Assembly (NCBI GenBank): GCA_002373675.1
Contig: DFLF01000011.1
Span: forward strand, 5,772 to 69,771
Source: Pseudobutyrivibrio sp. UBA3626
GTDB lineage: Bacteria; Bacillota; Clostridia; Lachnospirales; Lachnospiraceae
Direction of reading: 5' to 3'
DNA: 64,000 bases
A program made the translations under genes and the position numbers. Below, in pieces: positions 42,883 to 52,011 of the stretch (positions are counted from its first letter, which is position 1; each line of letters opens with the position of its first letter). The notes beneath the pieces were generated by a model, which ran no database searches, was not told the origin of the DNA, and worked only from the letters and a program-made list of their open reading frames with translations.

Positions 42883-44952
42883 TTATCCGTCCTGATATAG
42901 TTTTCTGTATTCTTTTGAAGTCTTAAGAAGCTCTTCATGTGAGCCTTCTGCTATAACTTTTCCATTAGACATTAAGAACAATTTATCGCAATTTATAACC
43001 GTTGATAATCTGTGGGCTATCATTATAAGAGTCTGTTTTCCACGTAGATTCTCAATAGCGGATTGTACTTTGGCTTGCGTCATGTTGTCAAGAGCTGAGG
43101 TTGCTTCGTCTAGCATTAGAATAGGGAAATCTTTAAGCATACTTCTGGCAAGTGCAAGTCTTTGCCTCTGACCTCCTGATAGCGTCACGCCTCCTTCCCC
43201 TACAACTGTATCATATCCCTTGGGGAGAACCTTGATGTCATCATGAATGCAGGCTAATTTACACACCCTTATTATCTCTTCTTCAGTAACATCGTGCTTA
43301 ACGATTGAAAGGTTATCTCTTATGCTCATGTTGAATATATAAGGAGTCTGGCTTACCATAGCAATATTGCTTCTGATAGAGTCCTGATCTAACTGCCTTA
43401 TATCGGTATCGTCAATTAGAATTGAACCGGAGTCTGGCTCATATAGTTTAGTAATCAGAGACAATAGAGTACTCTTGCCACATCCACTTTCTCCGACAAA
43501 TGCAACACTTTCACCAGGATGTATATGAAGACTTACATCATTAAGAACTGGAACTGAACGCTCTCCAATTCGTTGATAGGCAAAGGAAACAGATTGAATC
43601 TTGATATCTCCAGTTACATGGTCCAGGTGTGTTGAGCCGAATTCTTCTTTGCCATAGTCTTTACCACCTACAAGCTGATATATTCTCTCTGCTGATAAGT
43701 GTATATTGTATATTGTATCAGTTATTCTGGTTATGGCATTGGCACTTGTATATACTCTGCCATTGTAGTTAAAGAGGGTAAGTGCAGTTGCAGGCTGCAT
43801 TCCGAAGAATACCATAAGAAGGGCAAGGATTCCCATATACAGAAAGTCTGTTACACCTACGAATGAGCTTCGAAGCATAATGTATTTCATTGATCTGTAG
43901 CGCATATTTGTATTGGCATCTACATTGTTATTAATGCTAAGTTTGATATTTCTTAGAAAACTTCCTTCACTATGGAGAAGCTTAATGTCACGATGACCTT
44001 TGACCATTTCACCTACAAATCCAGCCTGTGTCTCGGCAGTTGCCTTAACAATTCTGGATTCGTCAGTAAGAACCTTAGATTGAACGATTTGAATAATACA
44101 ATATATGCCGAATACAATTGCTTCAAATACGAACATTACAGGTGATATTACGAGGAATGCAATTAGCAGACTTATAACACGAAATATCTCGGTGGAAGAT
44201 GCAAGAAGAGCATCGAAATGGTCTGCTAACTGGTCTGTGTCAGATGTAAGTCTTTGGGTGAACACACCGTGGCCTTTGTCTGTCATATAGCCTGTCTTGA
44301 TTCTAAGTACATTCTTAGTTGTTTCGTATTGAATCTCTTTAATCATAGTTGCAAAAGATTTTCTTAAGAGACGGGAAGCAGCCCATGTAATGAAAGCTGA
44401 TAGAAGCGCATTTCCCATAATAAGGGCAGCAATTATTATAATCTTTTCAATCTGTGAACCGGAATAAGCAACAATTATTGCAGCTGAAAGTAGTGGTTCA
44501 ATAACCGCTAGAGCCATATTAACAAATCGAAGTACGACACCACCGATAAGTGCTGCTTTTTCTTTTAGAAGATGTTTTTTTACAAAGTCAAGAGCTTGCT
44601 TGTTGTCTTGTATAATTATTGATGTGAAAATGTATATATTATATCCATTTGCATATTTATACACAGGATATTTATCGAATTTTTCAATATTACTGAATTT
44701 GAAGAAATCTTTATTTTTTTCTATATAATCACATTTTGAGCCTTTGATTTTAAGAACAACATCAACCTTGTTCCATTTACGTTTTGTCTTTATTGTGAAA
44801 TTAGTTTCGCCTTCGTCTCTACAGTATGCTCCCATTAAATCTTCAATGAGAAGACAGTGCATCAGCTGACGTTCTTTATCTATTTCGTTAGTTTTAAGAA
44901 AGTTATTTAATTCCTTTATAGTTGGAGCAATTATTTCATTTGTTAGTTTCAT
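42883..44952 (-). CDS. ABC exporter (permease-ATPase) with an unusual N-terminal domain
   Basis: 689 residues. Residues about 130-430 are a six-helix ABC exporter permease; about 455-689 is the ATPase, with Walker A GESGCGKST, signature LSGGQRQRLALARS and Walker B PILMLDEATSALD. The first 125 residues are not membrane-spanning: LMHCLLIEDLMGAYCRDEGETNFTIKTKRKWNKVDVVLKIKG. This looks like a decayed histidine-kinase-type ATPase fold found fused to some Lachnospiraceae exporters (inference). Substrate unknown. Confidence 0.85.
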   Translation of the reverse strand: MKLTNEIIAPTIKELNNFLKTNEIDKERQLMHCLLIEDLMGAYCRDEGETNFTIKTKRKWNKVDVVLKIKGSKCDYIEKNKDFFKFSNIEKFDKYPVYKYANGYNIYIFTSIIIQDNKQALDFVKKHLLKEKAALIGGVVLRFVNMALAVIEPLLSAAIIVAYSGSQIEKIIIIAALIMGNALLSAFITWAASRLLRKSFATMIKEIQYETTKNVLRIKTGYMTDKGHGVFTQRLTSDTDQLADHFDALLASSTEIFRVISLLIAFLVISPVMFVFEAIVFGIYCIIQIVQSKVLTDESRIVKATAETQAGFVGEMVKGHRDIKLLHSEGSFLRNIKLSINNNVDANTNMRYRSMKYIMLRSSFVGVTDFLYMGILALLMVFFGMQPATALTLFNYNGRVYTSANAITRITDTIYNIHLSAERIYQLVGGKDYGKEEFGSTHLDHVTGDIKIQSVSFAYQRIGERSVPVLNDVSLHIHPGESVAFVGESGCGKSTLLSLITKLYEPDSGSILIDDTDIRQLDQDSIRSNIAMVSQTPYIFNMSIRDNLSIVKHDVTEEEIIRVCKLACIHDDIKVLPKGYDTVVGEGGVTLSGGQRQRLALARSMLKDFPILMLDEATSALDNMTQAKVQSAIENLRGKQTLIMIAHRLSTVINCDKLFLMSNGKVIAEGSHEELLKTSKEYRKLYQDG

Positions 44953-44985
44953 GTTACTACCTCATAATCTGAATGAACTATTTAT

Positions 44986-45648
44986 TCATGAGTTATCATA
45001 ATCGATGATCAGCTCAGCGATTCTGGTTGAATGGATAACATAACTACTATGGGTTTCACCGGGAAGTATCTTTATAGTCGAACCCTTAATATATTTGTTT
45101 AACTTCTTGGTGTCAGATGATTTAACCATATCTTTTGAACCTGCAAGAATACATGTGGGTACGTCGATTTGTTCTAATTCAAAGTCAAAGAAGTTGGGTT
45201 CTTTAAGCATTAGCCCGATAAGAGGGTTGTAATCACTTTTTTTATATTCTTTTTTTATCATTGAGATTGCAGAACCTTTAAGTCCTTTCGGCGAAAGATT
45301 GACTCCGCTTATTATGAGCTTGGATAACAATTCTCCGTTAAGTCTTGCTACATGTAGTCCTATTATTCCACCATCGCTAAATCCGTATAGAATTGGTTTC
45401 TCTATCTTAAGGGTTTCAATAAATCTAATTACATCATAAGCCATATCGATGTAGTGAAATTCCTTTGGGGTAGCAGACATTCCCTGTCCACGAGAATCAA
45501 TTGCATATACAGTATATGTATCAGAGAGAACCTCTATTGCTTCATTGAATATTTCATGGCTTTCGTTGTTGCCATGAAGCATAATAAGCGGTTTCCCTTC
45601 ACCAGTTTTCTCATAATATAATATCTGTCCGTCTAATTGGATATACAT
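44986..45648 (-). CDS. Alpha/beta hydrolase
   Basis: 220 residues from the start at 45648, which is preceded by AGGAGG; an earlier in-frame ATG at 45690 lacks a ribosome site. Alpha/beta-hydrolase fold: MLHGNNESHE (oxyanion HG), YGFSDGGIIGLHVA (nucleophile elbow G-F-S-D-G), GSKDMVKSSD (acid) and GETHSSYV (His). Small esterase or lyase-type hydrolase; substrate not predictable. A short copy of its middle (about 45114-45151) recurs at 46288-46325. Confidence 0.85.
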   Translation of the reverse strand: MYIQLDGQILYYEKTGEGKPLIMLHGNNESHEIFNEAIEVLSDTYTVYAIDSRGQGMSATPKEFHYIDMAYDVIRFIETLKIEKPILYGFSDGGIIGLHVARLNGELLSKLIISGVNLSPKGLKGSAISMIKKEYKKSDYNPLIGLMLKEPNFFDFELEQIDVPTCILAGSKDMVKSSDTKKLNKYIKGSTIKILPGETHSSYVIHSTRIAELIIDYDNS

Positions 45649-45743
45649 ACAGTATCCTCCTGTCATACTAATACAATGTCGAAGCAGCAAAAGACTGGGA
45701 CTCGATTTTCATGAGAGTATAGGTCTTTGGTACTTTAACATTT

Positions 45744-45878
45744 AAATTGTACTTTAGATATGCTTAAATGTCTAGGTGAACAATAATAAGTTGCTTTAGT
45801 AGATCCTAAGAACTACGCATTTATATTGCTATCTTACATCATAAATGATAAAATATTCTAGTATAGTTTATAATACTA
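45744..45878 (+). repeat. Copy A of a 135-bp direct repeat carrying a promoter
   Basis: Matches 46323-46457 over 135 bp with a single difference (A versus G in TAG[A/G]TCC). It contains TTGCTA - 17 nt - TAAAAT and, further on, TTTATAATACT, both good promoter elements. Copy A ends 25 bp before the small membrane protein gene. Confidence 0.9.
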
Positions 45879-45903
45879 AGTAATAATAAAAGGGGGGTAT
45901 GTT

Positions 45904-46233
45904 ATGTCAGGAATAATGAGTGGTCTTAGTGGTCATCCTATTATAATAATAATAGTTTTTGTTTGTACGTTAGCCCTTGGCTTTTTACTATGGTTTATAG
46001 TAGGGAGAATAGTAACAAAGAACGAAGATAAAGATACAGATAGTAATAAAACTGAATCAGATGCTGAGCAAACAATTTATCAACGCCGCAAAGATATTAG
46101 TGTTCAAATAAACCAGGCAAAAGATGCTGATTCTGGTAAGTTTTATAATAGCAAGTTGCGTATCATTTATACGGCTGTAATATCTCTGTTAGCTGTAGGT
46201 ATGGTGGTAGCTGCATTTTTATTAATAAAATAA
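45904..46233 (+). CDS. Small membrane protein of unknown function
   Basis: 109 residues: transmembrane helix 1 (about 12-36), a charged middle (NEDKDTDSNKTESDAEQTIYQRRKDISVQINQAKD) and transmembrane helix 2 (about 86-108). Strong GGGGGG ribosome site. No family recognised. It is driven by the promoter repeat copy A and closed by a perfect terminator, so it is transcribed alone. Confidence 0.65.
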   Translation: MSGIMSGLSGHPIIIIIVFVCTLALGFLLWFIVGRIVTKNEDKDTDSNKTESDAEQTIYQRRKDISVQINQAKDADSGKFYNSKLRIIYTAVISLLAVGMVVAAFLLIK

Positions 46234-46255
46234 GAGTAAAGAGAATGTGTAAAAA

Positions 46256-46283
46256 AAAGAAGGATTAATTATCCTTCTTTTTT
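46256..46283 (+). terminator. Terminator after the small membrane protein gene
   Basis: Perfect 10-bp stem AAAGAAGGAT / ATCCTTCTTT, 5-nt loop, T-run. Confidence 0.9.
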
Positions 46284-46287
46284 GTTT

Positions 46288-46325
46288 CAGATGGTTTTAC
46301 CATATCTCTTGAACCTGCAAGAAAA
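46288..46325 (-). pseudogene. Remnant of an alpha/beta hydrolase gene
   Basis: About 38 bp (CAGATGGTTTTACCATATCT and onward to AACCTGCAAGAA) are nearly identical to 45114-45151 inside the hydrolase gene. It sits directly before promoter repeat copy B, so a block holding part of the hydrolase and its upstream region was duplicated and then mostly deleted. Confidence 0.7.
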
Positions 46326-46457
46326 TTGTACTTTAGATATGCTTAAATGTCTAGGTGAACAATAATAAGTTGCTTTAGTAGGTCCTAAGAACTACGCATT
46401 TATATTGCTATCTTACATCATAAATGATAAAATATTCTAGTATAGTTTATAATACTA
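46323..46457 (+). repeat. Copy B of the 135-bp direct repeat, promoter of the MFS gene
   Basis: See copy A at 45744-45878. TTGCTA and TAAAAT boxes are intact; the repeat ends 42 bp before the MFS transporter start. Confidence 0.9.
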
Positions 46458-46499
46458 TATCTATAATTATTATTAAATTTTTTCGGGGGGATTACGAAA

Positions 46500-47849
46500 A
46501 TGAAACTTAAGACATGGCAAACAATTAGAGTGGGATTTGCGTTTCTATCAATTTGCGCATTCTGGCAAATGTATAATGGAATTATTCCTTTAATTCTAAA
46601 GAATACATTTAACATGAATGAGACTATTACCGGTGTTATTATGGCAGCGGATAATGTGTTAGCACTATTCCTTCTTCCATTATTTGGAGGAATCTCTGAT
46701 AAATGTAAATCTAAAATGGGTAGAAGAAAACCATTTATTCTATTTGGAACGATTGCAGCTGTTATTCTAATGCTTATGCTACCATTGGTTGATAATAGTT
46801 ATTTTGCTAACCCATCACTTGGCAAAGAGATTTTGTTTGTAGGAATACTTGGAGCATTGTTAGTCGCTATGGGAACTTATCGTTCACCTGCTGTAGCTCT
46901 AATGCCGGATGTAACACCTAAGCCACTTAGAAGTCAGGGAAATGCTATTATTAACCTGATGGGAGCTGTCGGAGGTGTACTTTATCTTGGTATTTCCACA
47001 GTATTATATAATTCTAAGAGAGTCGCAGGACTTGAGCATGTAGATTATTTCTTACTATTTGCAATTGTCGCTGGTATTATGCTGGTGGGAATGCTAATTG
47101 TAATGATTACTGTTAATGAAGTTAAAATATCTAATGAGGTTAAGGCAATTGAAGCAGAACATCCAGAATGGGATCTTACTGTTGATGATGGTTCTGGTAA
47201 TGCAAAACTTCCTGCAGATGTTAAGAAGAGTCTTGTTTTTGTTCTTGTATCAGTTGCACTATGGTTTATCGCTTATAATGCTTTAGAGACATGGTTTACA
47301 ACTTTTGCATCTGTAAAATGGGATATGGCACTTGGTGATGCTAACCTATTCCTTACAATTGCAACAGTAGGAGCAATTGTATGTTACATACCTTCAGGAT
47401 TAATTGCCAGCAAAATAGGAAGAAAGAAGACAATACTTATTGGCGTTGCAGTTATGACAGTATGCTTTATTGCAGCATTTATCTTTACACTTTCTTTCTC
47501 AGGTGAATTCCAGATGGCTGAGAAGATTTTCTTCTATGTACTTTTGGCACTGGTTGGTGCAGGATGGGGATTCATTAATGTAAATAGTTTGCCTATGGTT
47601 ATTGAGATGTGTAAGGGAAGTGACGTTGGTAAGTTTACAGGATACTATTATACATTCAGTATGGCAGCACAGATTGTAACACCAATTATTTGTGGCGCAC
47701 TTCTAAGATATATATCTTATGATGTATTTTTCCCATATGCATTCGTATTTATGGGTCTTGCATTTGTAACAATGCTATTTGTAAAACACGGTGACAGCAA
47801 GAATATTGAAGTTAAAAAAGGCTTAGACGCTTTCGAGGATATGGACTAA
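46500..47849 (+). CDS. MFS transporter, GPH/SLC45-like sugar type
   Basis: 449 residues, 12 predicted transmembrane helices. The FGGISDKCKSKMGRRKPFILFGT loop (between helices 2 and 3) and GLIASKIGRKKTIL (helices 8-9) are the MFS signatures. The layout resembles glycoside-pentoside-hexuronide and SLC45 sucrose transporters. GGGGGG ribosome site. Possibly imports an oligosaccharide or glycoside; no glycosidase adjoins. Confidence 0.82.
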   Translation: MKLKTWQTIRVGFAFLSICAFWQMYNGIIPLILKNTFNMNETITGVIMAADNVLALFLLPLFGGISDKCKSKMGRRKPFILFGTIAAVILMLMLPLVDNSYFANPSLGKEILFVGILGALLVAMGTYRSPAVALMPDVTPKPLRSQGNAIINLMGAVGGVLYLGISTVLYNSKRVAGLEHVDYFLLFAIVAGIMLVGMLIVMITVNEVKISNEVKAIEAEHPEWDLTVDDGSGNAKLPADVKKSLVFVLVSVALWFIAYNALETWFTTFASVKWDMALGDANLFLTIATVGAIVCYIPSGLIASKIGRKKTILIGVAVMTVCFIAAFIFTLSFSGEFQMAEKIFFYVLLALVGAGWGFINVNSLPMVIEMCKGSDVGKFTGYYYTFSMAAQIVTPIICGALLRYISYDVFFPYAFVFMGLAFVTMLFVKHGDSKNIEVKKGLDAFEDMD

Positions 47850-47878
47850 GCAGTTACTCTGCGAAGCAGAGTGACTGC
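47850..47878 (+). terminator. Hairpin directly after the MFS stop codon
   Basis: 13-bp stem GCAGTTACTCTGC / GCAGAGTGACTGC with a GAA loop, starting at the base after the stop. There is no T-run, so it could end transcription weakly or protect the mRNA 3' end. Confidence 0.55.
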
Positions 47879-47879
47879 A

Positions 47880-47975
47880 CGGCGAGCCCTTTCGTCGAAG
47901 ACGAACTATAGTGGGCGAGCCACCTTGCGGCGAGCCCTTTCGTCGAAGACGAACTATAGTGGGCGAGTCTCCTTG
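47880..47975 (+). repeat. Two tandem 48-bp palindrome-bearing repeats
   Basis: Units 47880-47927 and 47928-47975 differ by only about three bases. Each contains the hairpin TTCGTC-GAA-GACGAA flanked by GCCC...GGGC. The GC content is well above the surroundings. It lies between the MFS and lysophospholipase genes. Confidence 0.85.
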
Positions 47976-47999
47976 TGAGAAGGTAAGGGAGTATAAAGC

Positions 48000-48980
48000 A
48001 TGAGAGAAGATATGGCATCTTTGATGATTAAAGAAGATGATTTTAGGGGAGTGGTTGAGAATACGATTGAACCGTGGATTGAGAAGGAATTTGTAAAAGG
48101 ACATTTTACAAGTTACGATGGTACGAAGCTGGCTTATTATTATGTTGTTAATCCTGATGAGAAGGCTTCTGTAGTTATGTGTCATGGGTATTGCGAGTTC
48201 TTCCCTAAGTATTACGAACTTGCCTATGTTTTCTATAATATGGGATATTCTGTGTTCTTTGTAGAGCATAGAGGATATGGATTCTCAGATAGGGCAGTAC
48301 CAGAATTAGACTACGTATATGTTAAGGATTATTCGGAATATGTAGAAGATTTTCATGAATATATGGAGCAAATTGTAAGGAAGAATTCTAAGACCAATAA
48401 CTATGTTTTATTTGCACATTCTATGGGGGGATGTATTGCATCCCTTTTCCTTGAGAAGTATAAGGATTACTTTAATTGCGCCATCCTTTCATCACCTATG
48501 CATATGATGAAACTTGGGCAGTTTAAGCCTTGGCAAGTGTTGTTAATCGGTAATATATGCAAATTCTTTGGCCAGGGGAAGAAACTTGCCAGTGGTCAGA
48601 AGAGATTTGATGGAATAAATGTGTGGGAGAAGAGTTCTTCCATGTCTAAGGCCAGATATGACTATCAATTTGATAAGAGACTGACTGTGCCAGAGTATAC
48701 TACTTATGGCGGCACATTTGCATGGGCGACAGCAAGCGTTAAGGCATCTAAAAGATGTCTTAAGGATGCTCCTGAGATTGATACTAAGGTTTTGCTTCTT
48801 GAAGCAGGCAATGACAGATTGGTTGATAATGAAGGACACAGAAAATTCGTGGATTTGACGCATAATACTACATATAAGATTTTTCCGGAAAGCAAACACG
48901 AATTATTCAATGCGACACAGGATATAAGAGAAGAATATTACGAAGAGATATTTAATTATCTCGATAAAATACTCGAATAA
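48000..48980 (+). CDS. Lysophospholipase-type alpha/beta hydrolase
   Basis: 326 residues. Serine-hydrolase fold: VVMCHGYCEFFPKYYELA, FVEHRGYGFSDR, nucleophile FAHSMGG, late acid LLLEAGNDRLVDNEGH and His in ESKHELFNA. This is the PldB / monoacylglycerol lipase group. Located 24 nt from the repeat pair and 26 nt before clpX. Physiological substrate unknown. Confidence 0.87.
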   Translation: MREDMASLMIKEDDFRGVVENTIEPWIEKEFVKGHFTSYDGTKLAYYYVVNPDEKASVVMCHGYCEFFPKYYELAYVFYNMGYSVFFVEHRGYGFSDRAVPELDYVYVKDYSEYVEDFHEYMEQIVRKNSKTNNYVLFAHSMGGCIASLFLEKYKDYFNCAILSSPMHMMKLGQFKPWQVLLIGNICKFFGQGKKLASGQKRFDGINVWEKSSSMSKARYDYQFDKRLTVPEYTTYGGTFAWATASVKASKRCLKDAPEIDTKVLLLEAGNDRLVDNEGHRKFVDLTHNTTYKIFPESKHELFNATQDIREEYYEEIFNYLDKILE

Positions 48981-49006
48981 GAAATAAGACGAGAAAGGGT
49001 TTAAGT

Positions 49007-50539
49007 ATGTCTAATAATGATTTTAGAGAAGTGGACGAGTCTGGAGATGACGTTGTTGATACAACAATTGTAGAGTCTGATGCTTCTGATGTGAAGTCTG
49101 AGAATAAAGAATCAGACAAAAAGGATGACAAAAAGGAAAGCGAATATGAGAATATCTGCTTTATCTGTCATAGAACAGAGAGTACAACGGGTCCTATGAT
49201 TAATATCGGAAGTGGAGTGTGTATTTGTAATGAGTGCATGCAACGAACTTTTGATTCTATGAATAATTTCAATAATACTCAGGAGAATACTGGAGGAGCA
49301 TTTGATTTTAGCAAGATGCCTAATATTGGCATGATTAATCTTGCTGATTTTGGTATGCCTAATTCTCAGAAGATTAAGAGGAAAAAGAATAAGACCAAAG
49401 AAAAGGCTAAAGCAGAAGGCGATGCTAATAATGAAGAGGAAGATAAGCCTGTAATTGATATTAAGAACATTATTCCTCCTCATGAGATTAAAGCTAAGCT
49501 TGATGAATATGTTGTGGGACAGGATTATGCCAAGAAAGTAATGTCTGTTGCAGTATATAACCATTACAAGAGAGTGGCTAATGACCCTGAGGACGAAATT
49601 GAGATTGAGAAATCTAATATGCTTATGATTGGACCTACTGGTTCAGGTAAGACATATCTTGTTAAGACACTGGCGCGTCTGCTTGATGTACCACTTGCTA
49701 TTACCGATGCCACATCTCTCACAGAGGCTGGATATATTGGTGATGATATTGAGTCTGTAGTATCTAAGCTTCTATCAGCTGCGGATAATGATGTAGAGAA
49801 AGCAGAATGCGGAATCATATTTATTGATGAAATAGATAAGCTTGCCAAGAAGAAAAATGCTAATCAAAGAGACGTAAGTGGAGAATCTGTACAGCAGGGA
49901 ATGTTGAAACTTCTCGAAGGTGCAGAGGTTGAGGTGCCGGTTGGAGCAAGCAGTAAGAATGCAATGGTTCCTATGACAACCATTGATACGAAGAATATTC
50001 TCTTTATCTGTGGTGGGGCATTTCCTGATCTTGATAATATTGTTAAAGAGAGACTTAATAAGACAAGTTCAATGGGATTTACAGGTGAACTTAAAGATAA
50101 ATATGATAAAGATAAAGATATTCTTATGAAGACAACGACAGAGGATCTTAAGAAATTTGGTATGATTCCTGAATTTATAGGACGTTTACCAATTCTATTC
50201 TCTACGCAGTCTCTTGATGAGGATATGCTTGTTCGTATATTAAAGGAGCCTAAGAATGCAATTCTAAAGCAATATCAGAAGCTACTTGCGCTTGATGAAG
50301 TTAAATTGACATTTACAGATGGGGCGCTTCATGCAATTGCAAGAAAGGCTATGAAGAGAGAACTTGGAGCCAGAGCACTTCGTGCGATTATTGAAGAATT
50401 TATGCTTGATATAATGTATGAGATTCCGAAGGATGAAAATATAGGAGCTGTTGAGATTACGGAAGAATACATTGATAATCAGGGTGGACCTTCTATAACT
50501 ATGAGAGGGGCAACAGCCATAGAGGACAAAAGCAACTAG
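49007..50539 (+). CDS. clpX: ClpX, ATP-dependent protease unfoldase with N-terminal extension
   Basis: 510 residues versus about 420 for standard ClpX. An acidic extension (1-48) precedes the zinc finger (Cys51, Cys54, Cys74, Cys77). A Lys-rich insert (about 118-148) comes before the AAA+ core. Walker A GPTGSGKTY is at 209-217; Walker B is IIFIDEIDKL. Pore loop AGYIGDDIES and SMGF (the IGF-type ClpP-docking loop) are present. So it probably works with ClpP. clpP is not adjacent. Confidence 0.9.
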   Translation: MSNNDFREVDESGDDVVDTTIVESDASDVKSENKESDKKDDKKESEYENICFICHRTESTTGPMINIGSGVCICNECMQRTFDSMNNFNNTQENTGGAFDFSKMPNIGMINLADFGMPNSQKIKRKKNKTKEKAKAEGDANNEEEDKPVIDIKNIIPPHEIKAKLDEYVVGQDYAKKVMSVAVYNHYKRVANDPEDEIEIEKSNMLMIGPTGSGKTYLVKTLARLLDVPLAITDATSLTEAGYIGDDIESVVSKLLSAADNDVEKAECGIIFIDEIDKLAKKKNANQRDVSGESVQQGMLKLLEGAEVEVPVGASSKNAMVPMTTIDTKNILFICGGAFPDLDNIVKERLNKTSSMGFTGELKDKYDKDKDILMKTTTEDLKKFGMIPEFIGRLPILFSTQSLDEDMLVRILKEPKNAILKQYQKLLALDEVKLTFTDGALHAIARKAMKRELGARALRAIIEEFMLDIMYEIPKDENIGAVEITEEYIDNQGGPSITMRGATAIEDKSN

Positions 50540-50563
50540 GCTAAATATTTAGGAGAAGCTTCT

Positions 50564-52003
50564 ATGAGATATGTATTGTTAGACGAGGTTAAGCCAGGGA
50601 TGGTGTCTACTGGTAGTTTGTATGATTACTATGGAGAGGTAATTGTATCAGGAAAGTCAGAACTATCACAAGACGATATTGATAAGATAAAAGAATATGG
50701 ATATCACGGTATATATATAAATGATGATTTGTCAGCAGATATTGACATTGAAGAAGTTATATCACCATCTCTTAGAGCTGAAGGATTATCATGTGTAAGA
50801 TCTCGCGATATAGATGGATGCAAGAAGGTTGCGAAAAGAATCGTTGAGCAGATTGCATCTAAAGGTAAGGTCTCTATTGATATGACTGACCTTAGAACAT
50901 ATGATAACTTTACTTATGCTCATTCTGTAAACGTTGCTGTATATTCATGTGTGATAGGAATAGGACTACACTATGATGAGAATGCGCTCAAAATGTTAGT
51001 TACAGCTGCCCTTCTTCATGATTTGGGTAAACTTTCGATTCCAGAAGATATTATTAATAAACCAGGAAGACTTACTAAAGAAGAATATAATCTCATGAGA
51101 AAGCATCCTGTGCTTTCTTATGAACTTATAAAGGATGATCCGAAGATTGCAGATGAAGTTAAAGAAGCAGTTCTGTCTCATCATGAGAATGAAGATGGGA
51201 CAGGTTATCCTAATGGAACAAGAGGTGATAAGCAATCTGATTTTACCAAGATACTTCACGTGGCTGATGTATATGATGCTCTTGTATCAGAACGTCCTTA
51301 TAAGAAACCATATTCTCCATATGAAGCAGCAGAATATATGATGGGTGGATGTGGTATTCTCTTTAATCAAAGGATGGTTGAAGCACTTCTTGATTTTGTA
51401 TCACTGTATCCTAAGGGAACAGGAGTTACGCTTTCGGATGGAAGAGCAGGTATTATTGTAGAGAATTCAGGATTTAATAATCTTAGACCGATTATAAGAC
51501 TTCTTAATGGTTCGACACTTGATTTGACTCTTAAGAGGAACCTTTCTCTTACTATTGTTAATTCAAGAGAACTGTCTGGAGAAAGCTTAGAAAGCCTTGA
51601 GAAGAAGCGTAAGATTATGGTTGAAAATGCCAATAAGAAGCTTGTTATGCTTATTGATGACGAGATGAGTCATCTTAATATTCTTGGGCTTATATTAGAA
51701 GAACAGTATCTGATTGTTGCCTTTAGAAATGGGCGTGATGCAATTAATTATATTTTAGAGAAGAAGAAACCAGACCTGATTATTTGTGACCTTGATATGC
51801 CTATTATGACTGGAGAAGAGACGGCAGATGAGATAAATGAAATGACAGATTTTGGAATACCAATTCTATTTGTTGCAGATGATAATGATGATAGAACAAT
51901 ATCTGCATGCAAGGAATTTGAGACTAAAGGATATCTTCTTCGTCCATATAACACAACATATATTAAGACAGAGGTTGGGAAGATTTTTTCAAGCAACTTA
52001 TAG
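50564..52003 (+). CDS. HD-GYP phosphodiesterase with C-terminal receiver domain
   Basis: 479 residues. An N-terminal region (1-100), then HD-GYP domain with HDLGK (152-156) and HHENEDGTGYPNG (206-218), metal and substrate residues of c-di-GMP-hydrolysing enzymes. A receiver-type domain follows at the C-terminus (about 358-479): acidic pocket Asp365/Asp366, phospho-acceptor Asp409. The conserved Thr/Ser is Val437 and the conserved Lys is Arg460, so signalling through phosphorylation may be altered. The order is opposite to the common REC-HD-GYP (RpfG) layout. Confidence 0.85.
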   Translation: MRYVLLDEVKPGMVSTGSLYDYYGEVIVSGKSELSQDDIDKIKEYGYHGIYINDDLSADIDIEEVISPSLRAEGLSCVRSRDIDGCKKVAKRIVEQIASKGKVSIDMTDLRTYDNFTYAHSVNVAVYSCVIGIGLHYDENALKMLVTAALLHDLGKLSIPEDIINKPGRLTKEEYNLMRKHPVLSYELIKDDPKIADEVKEAVLSHHENEDGTGYPNGTRGDKQSDFTKILHVADVYDALVSERPYKKPYSPYEAAEYMMGGCGILFNQRMVEALLDFVSLYPKGTGVTLSDGRAGIIVENSGFNNLRPIIRLLNGSTLDLTLKRNLSLTIVNSRELSGESLESLEKKRKIMVENANKKLVMLIDDEMSHLNILGLILEEQYLIVAFRNGRDAINYILEKKKPDLIICDLDMPIMTGEETADEINEMTDFGIPILFVADDNDDRTISACKEFETKGYLLRPYNTTYIKTEVGKIFSSNL

Positions 52004-52011
52004 AGGTGTTT

